Source: Winogradskya consettensis (GTDB lineage: Bacteria > Actinomycetota > Actinomycetes > Mycobacteriales > Micromonosporaceae). Taken from it: a stretch of 64,000 nucleotides of DNA. Where the stretch lies: the NCBI RefSeq assembly GCF_018332715.1, contig NZ_BOQP01000017.1, positions 186,001 through 250,000 on the forward strand, read 5' to 3'. The notes beneath the pieces are model-generated. The model was not told where the DNA came from and searched no databases. It saw only the letters and a list, made by a program, of their open reading frames with translations. Shown here in pieces: positions 42,917-52,252 of the stretch. Within the stretch, counting starts at the first letter, position 1, and the number at the start of each line of letters is the position of its first letter. The position numbers were made by a program, and so were the translations under genes.

Positions 42917-43945
42917 GTGAAGAAGAAGATCGGGTTCCTGTCGTTCGGCCACTGGCGTGACGTCAACGGGTCACAGACCCGCAGCGGCGGCGACGCGCTG
43001 CTGCAGACCATCGACCTGGCCGTGGCCGCCGAGGAGCTCGGCGTCGACGGCGCGTTCGTGCGCGTGCACCACTTCGAGCGCCAACTGGCCTCGCCGTTCC
43101 CGCTGCTCGCCGCGATCGGCGCGCGGACCAGCCGGATCGAGATCGGCACCGGCGTGATCGACATGCGCTACGAGAATCCCCTCTACATGGCCGAGGAAGC
43201 CGCCGCCGCCGACCTGATCAGCGGCGGGCGCCTGCAGCTGGGCGTGAGCCGCGGATCCCCCGAGACCGCGCTGCGCGGCGCCGAGTCGTTCGGCTACGTC
43301 CCGGCCGAGGGTTCGACCGCCGGCGACGATGCCCGCAACAAGACCGAGATCTTCCTCGCCGCGATCGACGGTGCCGCGGTCGCCCGCACCGACCCGGCCC
43401 GCACCGGCGGCGTCAGCGGCGGGCTCGCCGTCACGCCGCAGTCCCCCGGCCTGCGCGACCGGATCTGGTGGGGCGCCGGCACCCGCGCCACCGCGCAGTG
43501 GGCCGCCGGGATCGGCGTCAACCTGCAGAGCTCGACGCTGCTGAGCGAGGACACCGGCGTACCGTTCGACCGCCTCCAGGCCGAGCAGATCGAGCTGTTC
43601 CGCCAGGCCTGGAAGGAAGCCGGCCACACCCGCGAGGCCCGCGTGTCGATCTCCCGCAGCGTGCTGCCGATCACCGAGGACATCGACCGCATCTACTTCG
43701 GCAACCAGGAGCAGGACGAGGACCAGGTCGGGCTGCTCGAGGGCGTCCGCTCCCGCTTCGGCCGAACGTACGCCGGGGAGCCCGACCGTATCGCGGCAGA
43801 GCTCGCCGCCGACGAGGCGGTCCAGGCCGCCGACACGATCCTGTTCACGGTGCCCAACCAGCTCGGCGTCGAGTACAACGCCCGGATCCTCGAAACGCTG
43901 ACCAAGCACATCGCGCCCGCGATCGGCTGGTCCCCCGCCCGCTGA
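42917..43945 (+). CDS. LLM-class flavin-dependent oxidoreductase
   Basis: 342 residues, luciferase fold: KKIGFLSFGHW, VDGAFVRVHHFERQLASPFP, IEIGTGVIDMRYENPLYMAE, GGRLQLGVSRGSPE. GTG 42917 starts it. The next gene is a paralogue 35 nt downstream; the two may form heteromers or act in one pathway, like the alpha/beta subunits of luciferase, though this is only an analogy. Substrate unknown. Confidence 0.85.
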   Translation: MKKKIGFLSFGHWRDVNGSQTRSGGDALLQTIDLAVAAEELGVDGAFVRVHHFERQLASPFPLLAAIGARTSRIEIGTGVIDMRYENPLYMAEEAAAADLISGGRLQLGVSRGSPETALRGAESFGYVPAEGSTAGDDARNKTEIFLAAIDGAAVARTDPARTGGVSGGLAVTPQSPGLRDRIWWGAGTRATAQWAAGIGVNLQSSTLLSEDTGVPFDRLQAEQIELFRQAWKEAGHTREARVSISRSVLPITEDIDRIYFGNQEQDEDQVGLLEGVRSRFGRTYAGEPDRIAAELAADEAVQAADTILFTVPNQLGVEYNARILETLTKHIAPAIGWSPAR

Positions 43946-43980
43946 TCACGAGTTTTCCGCGAGCGGGCAGAATCGGGGGC

Positions 43981-45009
43981 GTGCCGACGCCTTCATCACC
44001 GCTGCGGAAAATGGGCTTTCTGACGATCGGGCTGTTCGACGGGGCCGATCCCGGGCCGGGTCACGAGTCGACGCTGGCGATCATCCAGCTGGGTGAGCAG
44101 CTCGGGTTCGACAGTGCCTGGCTGCGCCACCGCCACCTGCAGTTCGGGATCTCGTCGCCGATCGCGGTGCTCGCCGCCGCGTCGCAGCGCACGAGCCGCA
44201 TCGAGCTCGGCACGGCGGTCACCCCGCTGGGCTGGGAGAACCCGCTGCGGCTCGCCGAGGACCTCGCGACCGTCGACATCCTGACCGGCGGGCGGCTCAA
44301 CCCGGGCATCAGCGTGGGGCCGCCGATGAACTGGGAGCACGTCCGCGACGCGCTCTACCCGGACACCGCCGGCACGGAGGACCTCACCTACGGGCGGGTC
44401 GAGCGGCTGCTGAGCTTTGTCGCCGGGGAGAAGGCCAGTGACCTCAGCGGGGCGCAGGGCGTCGTCGAGGTCTTCTCCGACCGGGTCGAGCCGCACGCCG
44501 CCGGGCTGCGGGAGCGCATGTGGTACGGCGGGGCCAGCCTGCGCTCGGCGACGTGGGCCGGCGAGCACCGGATGAACTTCCTGACCAGCAGCGTCATCCA
44601 GGCGGAGGGGTCGGAGGACTTCGCGCAGAACCAGCTCGCGCAGGTGCGGGCGTTCCGCGCGGCGCACCCCGGCGGCGAGGACGCCCGGGTGTCGCAGGGG
44701 CTCGTCGTGATCCCCACCGACAGTGCCACCGACGAACAGAAAGCGCGCTATTCGGCGTACGTGGAAAAGCGTCTTCCCCGCACCGCGACCACGCACGGAC
44801 CTCGGCGGATGATGTTCGCGCCCGACCTGATCGGCTCGTCGGAGCAGATCGCCGAGCAGCTCTACGCGCACGCCGCGTTCCGGGAGATCCACGAGGTGGC
44901 GTTCGCGCTGCCGTTCAGTTTCGAGCACGCCGATTACGTGCAGATCCTGACCGACATGGCCACGAAGCTCGGGCCCGCGCTCGGCTGGAAGCCCGTCACA
45001 GTTTCCTGA
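43981..45009 (+). CDS. LLM-class flavin-dependent oxidoreductase, paralogue
   Basis: 342 residues, exactly the length of its upstream neighbour. It has KMGFLTIGLFDGADPGPGHE, FDSAWLRHRHLQFGISSPIA, IELGTAVTPLGWENPLRLAE and GGRLNPGISVGPP. GTG 43981 is the start; the 3' end overlaps the converging TetR gene by 14 bp. Equal length and adjacency suggest a duplicated pair with divergent active sites. Confidence 0.85.
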   Translation: MPTPSSPLRKMGFLTIGLFDGADPGPGHESTLAIIQLGEQLGFDSAWLRHRHLQFGISSPIAVLAAASQRTSRIELGTAVTPLGWENPLRLAEDLATVDILTGGRLNPGISVGPPMNWEHVRDALYPDTAGTEDLTYGRVERLLSFVAGEKASDLSGAQGVVEVFSDRVEPHAAGLRERMWYGGASLRSATWAGEHRMNFLTSSVIQAEGSEDFAQNQLAQVRAFRAAHPGGEDARVSQGLVVIPTDSATDEQKARYSAYVEKRLPRTATTHGPRRMMFAPDLIGSSEQIAEQLYAHAAFREIHEVAFALPFSFEHADYVQILTDMATKLGPALGWKPVTVS

Positions 45010-45616
45010 GGCGCATCTTCAGGGCTCGGCGTGCCACCGGCCCGAGGTCGTCGACGACCTCGGCGAGGACGGCGAGCTGCTCCAGTGCGGTGAAAGCCTG
45101 GGCAGCGCCGTCCGGATCGACACCCTCGAACAGCTCCAGGCCGACGAACGCCGCCGACACCGCCTGCGCCAGGCCCGCCGGGTCGGCCAGCATGCCCAGC
45201 GGCGAGCCGTCCAGCAACCGGCGCAGCACCGTCTCGATCTCCGCGGTCCAGAGGGCCAGGGCCGCTCCCGTCGAGGCGGCGAGGCGCTCGTCGGTCTGCG
45301 CCCCGGCGAGCAACTGCCCGAGGACCGCGACGTTGCCGTCCGTCTTCTCCCGCTCGTGCAGCGCGCGGCCGACATCGAGCAGCTCACGCAGGTTGCTCAC
45401 GGCGGCGAAGCGCTCCCGGTAGACCGCCACGCGGGTCTCGGTCTCGCTCCTGCACGCGACCGAGAGCAACTCGTCGACCGTGCCGAAGTGGTAGAAGACG
45501 AGCGCCTGGTTGACCCCCGCGGCGGCGGCGATGGTACGTGCCGAGACACCCGCGATGCCGTGCTCGCGCACCGCGGCCAGGGCGCCCTCGATCAACTTCT
45601 GCTGAGTAGCGGACAC
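44996..45616 (-). CDS. TetR-family transcriptional regulator
   Basis: 206 residues. HTH: SATQQKLIEGALAAVREHGI, VSARTIAAAAGVNQALVFYH, FGTVDELLSVACRSETE. GTG 45616 gives the usual family length, with AGAGGG just before it. A perfect 16-bp palindrome lies 14 bp upstream of the start, a typical autoregulatory operator. The converging luciferase-fold genes or the divergent GGDEF gene may be further targets. Confidence 0.88.
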   Translation of the reverse strand: MSATQQKLIEGALAAVREHGIAGVSARTIAAAAGVNQALVFYHFGTVDELLSVACRSETETRVAVYRERFAAVSNLRELLDVGRALHEREKTDGNVAVLGQLLAGAQTDERLAASTGAALALWTAEIETVLRRLLDGSPLGMLADPAGLAQAVSAAFVGLELFEGVDPDGAAQAFTALEQLAVLAEVVDDLGPVARRALKMRLRKL

Positions 45617-45629
45617 GACCCTCTTCCCG

Positions 45630-45645
45630 TTGAGCGTACGCTCAA
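45630..45645. promoter_or_regulatory. Perfect 16-bp palindromic TetR operator
   Basis: TTGAGCGTACGCTCAA reads identically on both strands. It lies between the TetR gene (start 45616) and the divergent GGDEF gene (start 45695), so one bound repressor could control both. Confidence 0.8.
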
Positions 45646-45694
45646 ATCGTAGCGGAAGGCTCACCTTCCCGAAAAGCCGACCGACGTTAGAACC

Positions 45695-47248
45695 GTGGAG
45701 AATCTGCCGGCTGTCGTCTCGCCCTATGGCGCGTACGCCGGCCTCGGCCTGCACATCCACGACCTGACCATCCGCGGGCACCACGGCGAGACGCTGATCG
45801 CCGCCGACGCGGCCGAGGGTGCGCTGCGCATCCTCGGCGACGGCCGGACCTACCGGGTCAGCCGCCTCGGGCGCATGTACGCCCTCAGCGCCCTCGGCCG
45901 CCCCGACGAGGCCCTGCGCATCGGCGAGGAGCTGGTCGCCGACACCGGCCCGTCCACCGGCCCGCGCACCACCGACGCCAAGATCCTCGCCGACACCGCC
46001 CGGATGCTGATCCAGGTCGGGCGGATGGACGAGGGCCTGCACTACGTGGCCCGGGCGATGGCGATGCTCGACGTCGTGCCCCGCAAGAGCCTGCGCTACT
46101 TCTCCGCGATGGCGTCGCTCGCCGACGCCGCCCGCGAGGCCGAGCTGTTCGAGCTGGCCGAGGTGGCCATGCTGCAGGCCATCAACGCCTTCGAGGAACC
46201 GAACGACATCTACCGCTCCGGCGCCGAGCTGCAGTACGCGGAGTTCCTGCTCGAATGGGCGTTACGCCTCGAGCAGGTGCAGCGTGAGGAGGAGGCCGCG
46301 GTCATCCTCGGCAAGAGCGTTACCATCCTGACCTACTGGTCGGACCGCGGCACCGACGCCCCCATCGGCGAGGCGCTGCTCGCGCTCGGCTACGCCAAGC
46401 AGGGCCGGCTCACCGCTGCCCAGGAACTCGTCGACGAGCACCTGATGCCCATGCGCGCCGGCGGCCACAACCACGAGACGCGTGCCCTGCACATGGCGCA
46501 CGGCCTGGTGCTGCGCGCGGCCGGGGACCTCCGGGCCGCCCGGCGCGAGTTCCTGGCCGGCGACGAGCTGTGCGTCCTGCCCGCCCAGCGGCTCAACTTC
46601 CAGTTCGAGCTGGCCGTCACCGCCGCGATGCAGTCCCCCGGCGAGGCGAGCAGCACGATGCTGGGGGCGCTGCACGCGCACATCCGGATGCTGTGGCAGC
46701 TGCGGCTGGACCGGCGCACGATGCTGCACCAGTCGTACAAGCGGGTGGAGCTGGAGGCGGCCCGCAAGAGCGCCGACCGGCAGGCCACCTCAGACGCACT
46801 CACCGGGCTCGGCAACCGCCGGATGTTCGACAGCCGCATGTCGTCGATGTCGGGCGCGGGCGCACTGCTGCTCATCGACGTGGACCGGTTCAAGGCCATC
46901 AACGACGAGTTCTCCCACGGCGTCGGCGACCGCGTCCTCGGCGAGATCGCCGCCGTCCTGCGGGCGCACTGCCGCCACGACGAGGTGGCGATCCGCTTCG
47001 GCGGCGACGAGTTCGCGCTGTTCCTGTCCACCGGCGAGCTGGAATCCCGCCAGGTCGCCGAGCGGATCCGGCAGGTCATCCTCTCCCGCGACTGGTCCAC
47101 GATCGCCCCCGGCCTGCGCGTCACCCTGAGCATGGGCCTGGCCACCTGCCGCCCCGGCGAGACCGGCGACGACCTCTACACCCGCGCCGACGCCAACCTC
47201 TACGCGGCCAAACGCGGTGGCCGCAACCGCCTCGCCGCCGCGGCCTGA
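45695..47248 (+). CDS. GGDEF diguanylate cyclase with helical repeat N-terminus
   Basis: 517 residues. Residues 1-340 are TPR-like helices (ALSALGRPDEALRIGEELVA; ALGYAKQGRLTAAQELVDEH). The C-terminus is a GGDEF domain: DALTGLGNRRMFDSR, LLIDVDRFKAINDEFSHGVG and an intact active-site RFGGDEFALF. It should make cyclic di-GMP in the cytoplasm, with the repeats as sensor or partner platform. No EAL domain is present. GTG 45695 starts it. The palindrome at 45630 lies in its upstream region. Confidence 0.88.
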   Translation: MENLPAVVSPYGAYAGLGLHIHDLTIRGHHGETLIAADAAEGALRILGDGRTYRVSRLGRMYALSALGRPDEALRIGEELVADTGPSTGPRTTDAKILADTARMLIQVGRMDEGLHYVARAMAMLDVVPRKSLRYFSAMASLADAAREAELFELAEVAMLQAINAFEEPNDIYRSGAELQYAEFLLEWALRLEQVQREEEAAVILGKSVTILTYWSDRGTDAPIGEALLALGYAKQGRLTAAQELVDEHLMPMRAGGHNHETRALHMAHGLVLRAAGDLRAARREFLAGDELCVLPAQRLNFQFELAVTAAMQSPGEASSTMLGALHAHIRMLWQLRLDRRTMLHQSYKRVELEAARKSADRQATSDALTGLGNRRMFDSRMSSMSGAGALLLIDVDRFKAINDEFSHGVGDRVLGEIAAVLRAHCRHDEVAIRFGGDEFALFLSTGELESRQVAERIRQVILSRDWSTIAPGLRVTLSMGLATCRPGETGDDLYTRADANLYAAKRGGRNRLAAAA

Positions 47249-47267
47249 TGACCTGGTACGCCGTCCG

Positions 47268-47403
47268 GGCCCGCCCAGGCCTTCCTGATCGGCGACTACC
47301 CGCTCGCCGAGGACACCGAACTGTTCGCCCTGGCCCGCAGCAGCCCCTGTGCTCGCAGGACTACGACACCCGCTTCTTCCACACGGGCAACGAGATCACC
47401 TGA
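47268..47403 (+). pseudogene. Fragment of an unidentified gene
   Basis: One frame reads AFLIGDYPLAEDTELFALAR and then loses sense. Another frame ends CSQDYDTRFFHTGNEIT before a TGA at 47401. Both pieces have native-looking composition and appear to be the end of one protein separated by a frameshift. No start is available after the GGDEF stop codon. Family not recognised. Confidence 0.45.
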
Positions 47404-47445
47404 TTCGCCCACGGCGACCGAAGATCAGCAGGCATTCTGTGGACT

Positions 47446-48003
47446 ATGCGGATCGGGGTCATCGCGGGGCAGGGCGAGATCGGCGGGGCGCTCGCGCAAT
47501 GGTGGACGCAGGCCGGGCACGAGGTGGTCGCCAGCATCGGGGACGCGGGTGCCACCGTGCAGGAGGCGGCGGTGTTCGGGGACGCGGTGCTGTTCGCGCC
47601 GGAGTGGGGTGCGGCGCACGACGCTCTCGACCTGGCCGGTGGTGCGCTCGCGGGGAAGCCCGTGCTGGACGCGACCGAGCCGCCGCCGAGCGAGAGCGGC
47701 CTCGAGCAGCTGGCCCTGTGGTCGCCGGACGCTCACTGGGTGAAGGCGCTGAACACGCTGCCCGTCTCGGTGCTCGACGCGCGGCGCGGCCGGGACCCGA
47801 TGCTCGCGGAGTTCCTGTGCACCGACTTCGCCGACGCCCGGGCGACGGCGTCGCAGCTCGTACGCGATCTCGGGCTCGCGCCGATGTTCGCGGGCGGCGC
47901 CGACCGGGCGTGGATCACCGAGACCGGGCCGCTGCACATGCGCGAGGTCGACATCAGGGACGCCACCGCGTACCTGGCCGCCGCGCTCGACGGGACGCGC
48001 TGA
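47446..48003 (+). CDS. NADP-binding F420 reductase-like protein
   Basis: 185 residues. RIGVIAGQGEIGGALAQWWT is a Rossmann motif as in NADPH:F420 oxidoreductases (Fno/NPD type); WVKALNTLPVSVL matches the conserved KALN segment and the C-terminal ADRAWITETGPLHM closes the fold. It could supply F420H2 to the F420-type luciferase-fold enzymes of the window. The family match is good, the cofactor is inferred. Confidence 0.75.
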   Translation: MRIGVIAGQGEIGGALAQWWTQAGHEVVASIGDAGATVQEAAVFGDAVLFAPEWGAAHDALDLAGGALAGKPVLDATEPPPSESGLEQLALWSPDAHWVKALNTLPVSVLDARRGRDPMLAEFLCTDFADARATASQLVRDLGLAPMFAGGADRAWITETGPLHMREVDIRDATAYLAAALDGTR

Positions 48004-48037
48004 CGCCGATCGTCCCGTTCCGGGGTTAAAATCCGGT

Positions 48038-48769
48038 ATGACGCTTCCGCAGATCGTCGACCGTGAGGTTTGGCTGGCCGCCCGGGTGGAGCTGCTCGGC
48101 CGGGAGAAAGAGATGACCCGGCGGATCGACGCGCTCAACGCGGACCGCCGGCGGCTCCCGATGGTACGCGTGAACGAGCCCTACGAATTCCACGGCGCCC
48201 ACGGACCGGCCCGGCTGGCGGACCTGTTCGACGGGCGCCGGCAACTCATCGTGCAGCACGTCATGTTCGACCCGTCCTGGGACGACGCGTGCCCCAGCTG
48301 CACCGCCGGGGTCGACGAGCTCTCCCCCGGCCTGATCGAGCACCTCAACGCCCGCGACACCTCGTTCGCGCTGATCTCGCGCGCGCCGCAGCCGAAGCTC
48401 GCCGGCTACCAGGCCCGCAAGGGCTGGACGATCCCGTGGTACTCGTCGCACGGCACGAACTTCAACCTCGACTACGGCGTGACCATGGACCCGGCCGACG
48501 AGGATCCGCCGATCTACAACTACCAGCCGCTGCCGTGGGCCGTCGAGCCCGGCACCACCCAGGAACAGCCCGGCATGAGCTGCTTCCTGAAGGTGGACGA
48601 CGCGGTGTTCCACACGTATTCGACGTTCGGGCGCGGGGTGGATCACCTCGGCGGGGCGTACGGTTTCCTCGATCTCACCGCCCTGGGCCGCCAGGAGGAG
48701 TGGGAGGAGCCGAAGGGCCGCGCGTCCTCCGCACGGCCCTCCGTCCCCAACTTCGTTACGCCGTCCTGA
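48038..48769 (+). CDS. DUF899 thioredoxin-like protein
   Basis: 243 residues. VDREVWLAARVELLGREKEM, FDGRRQLIVQHVMFDPSWDD, CPSCTAGVDEL and SAHLGGAYGFLD-like VDHLGGAYGFLDLTALG are hallmarks of the DUF899 family, a thioredoxin-fold group of unknown function. The CPSC motif resembles a redox centre. The 3' end overlaps the next converging gene by 14 bp. Confidence 0.88.
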   Translation: MTLPQIVDREVWLAARVELLGREKEMTRRIDALNADRRRLPMVRVNEPYEFHGAHGPARLADLFDGRRQLIVQHVMFDPSWDDACPSCTAGVDELSPGLIEHLNARDTSFALISRAPQPKLAGYQARKGWTIPWYSSHGTNFNLDYGVTMDPADEDPPIYNYQPLPWAVEPGTTQEQPGMSCFLKVDDAVFHTYSTFGRGVDHLGGAYGFLDLTALGRQEEWEEPKGRASSARPSVPNFVTPS

Positions 48770-49538
48770 CCTTGCGGCGGCGGGTCCAGGAAAACCCGAT
48801 CAGGCCGGTGACCGCGGCAAGGACGCCGCCGCCCACGGTCCAGACCCAGCGGGACGAGAAGTCCGGCACCCAGTCGAAGGTGCCGCCGTCCTCGTCGTCC
48901 ACCGGCGCCGCCGACGGGGCAGTGCCCCCGGTCAGCACGCTGCCCGGCCGATTGTTCGCCACCAGCGGCGCGGCGAGCACACCCTGGTCGGCGCCGGTGT
49001 CACCCTTCGGCGCGGCGAGCAGCAGGTCCACCTTCAGCGGCAGGCCCAGATCCTTCTCCGGCAGCTCGGTGCTCGACAGCCGCACGTAGTACGTGCCCGG
49101 CAGCGGGTCACCGTCCCACGGCTCCGCCCACGACCGGACCTGGCGCAGCTGACAGCGCAACGCGATCTGCGTCGCGCTCGCGTCGGCCAGGGGGCTCTGC
49201 TCCCCGGCCACGCAGGCCTGCCGGCGGCGCAGCCCGTCGAAGACCTCGATGGTCCAGGCCTGTCCGCCGGTACGGTCCCCGGCCGGGGGCAGCGCCACCG
49301 TCGCGGTCACGTCGGGCCGCTGCCCGGCCTCCGCGCCGAACGACCAGTACAGATAGTCACCGGTGACCGCGTCGACGTGCACCTGCTGACCCGGCGTCAC
49401 CGCGACGGCTGTCAGGAACGAGGTCCCGGCGCTGCTCACCCCGGGAGCGGGGGACGGCACCGCGGCCGCGCTCTGTCCGGTCGCACCGATAAAGATGGCG
49501 CCGAGCGCCGCCGTGATCAGAACATGTCGGGTACGCAT
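48756..49538 (-). CDS. Secreted, C-terminally membrane-anchored protein
   Basis: 260 residues. A signal peptide (RTRHVLITAALGAIFIGATG) precedes a beta-rich extracellular domain with cysteines in RRRQACVAG and ALRCQLRQV, then a Pro/Asp linker, a membrane helix (WTVGGGVLAAVTGLIGFSW) and the basic tail TRRRKVRTA. ATG 49538 lies 1 bp after the stop of the VWA gene. The two proteins share the extracellular theme 'PGTYYVRLSS', so they probably form one surface complex. Function unknown. Confidence 0.78.
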   Translation of the reverse strand: MRTRHVLITAALGAIFIGATGQSAAAVPSPAPGVSSAGTSFLTAVAVTPGQQVHVDAVTGDYLYWSFGAEAGQRPDVTATVALPPAGDRTGGQAWTIEVFDGLRRRQACVAGEQSPLADASATQIALRCQLRQVRSWAEPWDGDPLPGTYYVRLSSTELPEKDLGLPLKVDLLLAAPKGDTGADQGVLAAPLVANNRPGSVLTGGTAPSAAPVDDEDGGTFDWVPDFSSRWVWTVGGGVLAAVTGLIGFSWTRRRKVRTA

Positions 49539-49539
49539 C

Positions 49540-50823
49540 TCAGTTGTCCCTCCAGGTCGCAACCCACCAGCGGGTCAGCCAGCCGGCCAGTACCCCGGCG
49601 ACGAGCCCCGCCAGCCCGAGCACGAGCAGCAGCAACCAGCCCCGCCCGAGCCCCGGAGCGTCCGGCGTGTGCGAGGCGTCCACGACGTCGATGCTCAGCT
49701 CGAGGGGCATACCGGGAGCGCTCGCCGCGGTGTTCGACGCGAACGAGTTGCTCACGATGAGACACACATCGGTGGTCACTTTTTGTTCGCCGTCATCAGC
49801 GTCGTCGCTCGCCTGCGGCGAGGGCTCCTCATCACCCGACCAGCGCAGCCCGGCGGAGAGCACGTCGGCCCGCCCACTGCCCGCGTCGCTCCCCCGGACC
49901 AGCTCCCGGCCGTCGGCCGTCGCCGCTTTCATCAGTACGCCGTAATCCCGCGAAACCTGCCGGTCCAGCGCGACACTCACCGAGGCCCGCAATTCCTGAC
50001 CCGACTGCACGGGTACGCGGTAATACCGGTGCTCCCCGATCTTCTCCCGATCGGTGTAGACCCCAGGCGCGAGCAACGGCGCACTCTGGCAGTCCTCAGC
50101 CCCGGTCACCGCCGCGGGAGCCACGGGCGGCGGCACAGCGGCCCGGTCCACGAGCTGCTTGACCCGGTCGGTCAGCTCCTCCTGGCTCTGCGCCGCGGTG
50201 AACGTCCCCCCGGTCGCGGTGGAGATGCAGACCAGCTGCTTACGCGTCTTCTCATCGGGCGCCAGCCCCAGCGTGTCAACAACCAGCTTCGTCCCCTGCG
50301 CGGCGAGCTCCCTGGCCACGGCGCAAGGATCTGGCGGCGTACACGTATCCTCGCCATCAGTGATCAGAACGATCCGCCGCACGGACCCGGAGTCCCCCAG
50401 ATCCTTGGCGGCCTCCCGCAACGCGAGCCCGACCGGCGTGAACCCGGTCGGCTTGAGCCCCGCGATCGCATCCTTGGCAGCGTTCCGGTCAACCGGCCCG
50501 ACCTCGACGATCTGCTGGGTGTCCTTGCACCCCGTCTTCTTGTTGTCCCCGGGATAGGTCGCCCCCAGCACCCGGATCCCGAGATACGTCGTCTCCGGCA
50601 GCGCGTCGACCACCTCGTTGAAGGCCCGCTTCGCCACGGCGATCCGGGTCTCCCCATCGATGTCAGCCGCCCGCATCGACCCGCTGACATCGAGCACCAG
50701 CTCTACGCGAGGCGGTTCGGCCTGCTCACCGGGCTCTCTCGCCTGCGCCGGCCCCGCACCGAGAAGACTAGATAAACCGATCAATCCGGTTATACCCACT
50801 ATGGACAGTCTTTTGTGGATCAC
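49540..50823 (-). CDS. Secreted von Willebrand factor A-domain protein with C-terminal anchor
   Basis: 427 residues. A signal peptide (HKRLSIVGITGLIGLSSLLG) is followed by a VWA domain with the metal-ion adhesion site DVSGSMRAAD, a conserved Thr region TGFTPVGLALREAA and ITDGEDTC. The second half is a beta-rich domain, then a membrane helix (GWLLLLVLGLAGLVAGVLAG). Forms an operon with the anchored protein downstream. It probably acts at the cell surface in protein contacts. Confidence 0.87.
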   Translation of the reverse strand: MIHKRLSIVGITGLIGLSSLLGAGPAQAREPGEQAEPPRVELVLDVSGSMRAADIDGETRIAVAKRAFNEVVDALPETTYLGIRVLGATYPGDNKKTGCKDTQQIVEVGPVDRNAAKDAIAGLKPTGFTPVGLALREAAKDLGDSGSVRRIVLITDGEDTCTPPDPCAVARELAAQGTKLVVDTLGLAPDEKTRKQLVCISTATGGTFTAAQSQEELTDRVKQLVDRAAVPPPVAPAAVTGAEDCQSAPLLAPGVYTDREKIGEHRYYRVPVQSGQELRASVSVALDRQVSRDYGVLMKAATADGRELVRGSDAGSGRADVLSAGLRWSGDEEPSPQASDDADDGEQKVTTDVCLIVSNSFASNTAASAPGMPLELSIDVVDASHTPDAPGLGRGWLLLLVLGLAGLVAGVLAGWLTRWWVATWRDN

Positions 50824-51515
50824 GCGGCAAGATCATAAGGGTACCGGCCCCACCCCACCGACCCGGCCCGGGGTCCGGTCATCCGACGGCCATTACGGCC
50901 CGATTCCCCCTCAGGAGCCCCGCCCCCGGGCGGCACGATCAGAGTGTGAATGACACCGTGGCAAGCCCCATCCGCCCTTCCTGCCGATCGGGGAGGACCA
51001 TACCGGCAAGGTCCTTTGTCTGGATCTGCGAGACGGTCCCCACCACGGCTACATCGCCATTCGATGTCGGCCTCGCCGTCGTTGACGTGGTCGAGTTCGT
51101 GGCCCCAGAGCTCGTCGCCGTCGAGGCCGAGGATGGCCTGCTGGAGGTGGACGTACATGGCGTCGGTGGAGGCGGCGGGCAGGCCCTGCAGCGCGAGGTT
51201 GCGGAGGGTCGCGATCTCCTCGGCGTACCTGGTCCGCTCGTCGTCGCTTGCGTCCACCGCGATGAAGCCGGCCGTGGCCAGGAATCTTTCGCGGTCGTCG
51301 GCGGCGAGGGAGGCGCAGGTGCGGGCCAGCCAGGGCAGGAGGTCCGCGGACGGGTCGGGGCCGATCCGGGCCCAGGCCGTGGCGGGGTCCAGGTTGTCCG
51401 GGGGGATCGTCACTGCGCGATGGTAGGCCTCCTCCTTCTCGAGGGTGGGGAGGACCAGGTCGGCGGCGCGGCTGATGACTTCGCGGGACTCTACGAGGTG
51501 CGATCCTTTGCGCAC
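50820..51515 (-). CDS. Uncharacterised protein downstream of a TetR gene
   Basis: About 231 residues from GTG 51515, which overlaps the end of the TetR gene by 25 bp. The first 160 residues have native composition: AADLVLPTLEKEEAYHRAVT, WLARTCASLAADDRERFLAT and AMYVHLQQAILGLDGDELWG. The remainder, after ADPDKG, looks less like protein and may be readthrough. The start is uncertain because no ATG is available. No domain was recognised. Confidence 0.5.
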   Translation of the reverse strand: MRKGSHLVESREVISRAADLVLPTLEKEEAYHRAVTIPPDNLDPATAWARIGPDPSADLLPWLARTCASLAADDRERFLATAGFIAVDASDDERTRYAEEIATLRNLALQGLPAASTDAMYVHLQQAILGLDGDELWGHELDHVNDGEADIEWRCSRGGDRLADPDKGPCRYGPPRSAGRADGACHGVIHTLIVPPGGGAPEGESGRNGRRMTGPRAGSVGWGRYPYDLAA

Positions 51516-52129
51516 AGCGCGTTTACCAGATCGGCGAGTGGGGCGGCGAGGTCCTGTTCGGTGGCGCCGGCGAGGGGCTGCAGGCCCAGGGAGCCGCGCA
51601 TCAGGATGATGCCCAGGGCCGCGGACAGTACGATCTGGGCGCGCAACAAGGCGGAGCCGTCGTCGTGGCCGGCGGCGGCGGAGGCCATGCGTTCGCTGAT
51701 CGTGCGGAGGACGCCGAGGCGCATGTCCTCGGCGTGCTGGTCGCCTGAGGAGCGCAGCAGCAGCAGGAAACGCTCGGGCAGGCGGTCCTCCCGGTCCGGG
51801 CCGGCGATCTTGTGGGCCAGGGCGGCCGCGATCCGGTCGAGCGGGGTGTCGTCGGAGTCGCGTCTGACCTCGGTGACCGCCTCGGCCAGGCACGCCTCGA
51901 ACAGGCCTTCCTTGGACGTGAAGTAGCGGCTGATCAGGGCCACGTTGACGCCCGCGTCGTCGGCGATGTCGCGGACCGTGGTGGTGGCGTACCCGTTGCG
52001 GGCGAAACGGCCCGTTGCCACCGCGAGCAGCTGGGCCCGGGTGCGTTCCGCGTCGCGGGGGCGGCGGGTTCCGGGGATCGTGGCACGACCTGGGGCGACG
52101 GGCATGACCGGGCCTGGAGCTGTGCCCAT
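51491..52129 (-). CDS. TetR-family transcriptional regulator
   Basis: 212 residues. HTH: DAERTRAQLLAVATGRFARN, TTTVRDIADDAGVNVALISR, YFTSKEGLFEACLAEAV. The C-terminal domain is helical. ATG 52129 or 52105 can start it. It diverges from the PAP2-flippase gene. Similar 20-bp operator-like boxes lie before that gene and before the MFS exporter, so it probably represses both. Confidence 0.88.
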   Translation of the reverse strand: MGTAPGPVMPVAPGRATIPGTRRPRDAERTRAQLLAVATGRFARNGYATTTVRDIADDAGVNVALISRYFTSKEGLFEACLAEAVTEVRRDSDDTPLDRIAAALAHKIAGPDREDRLPERFLLLLRSSGDQHAEDMRLGVLRTISERMASAAAGHDDGSALLRAQIVLSAALGIILMRGSLGLQPLAGATEQDLAAPLADLVNALCAKDRTS

Positions 52130-52215
52130 GTGGCTGCCCTCCCGTCATGGCGATGTGATGGTCCGCTCACCTGCTGGTAACCGTTCGCCGGGGCGGCGCA
52201 TGATGAGCGTCGCAT

Positions 52216-52235
52216 AAGTCAGCGGGTGTTTACTA
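52216..52235. promoter_or_regulatory. Operator-like box upstream of the PAP2-flippase gene
   Basis: AAGTCAGC-GGGT-GTTTACTA resembles the box AAGTAAGC-ACAC-GTTTACTT before the MFS gene. Shared half-sites are AAGT.AGC and GTTTACT at identical spacing. It overlaps the alternative GTG start at 52226, which supports a start at 52253. Confidence 0.6.
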
Positions 52236-52252
52236 GTAGTCGGGGGCGCGGA

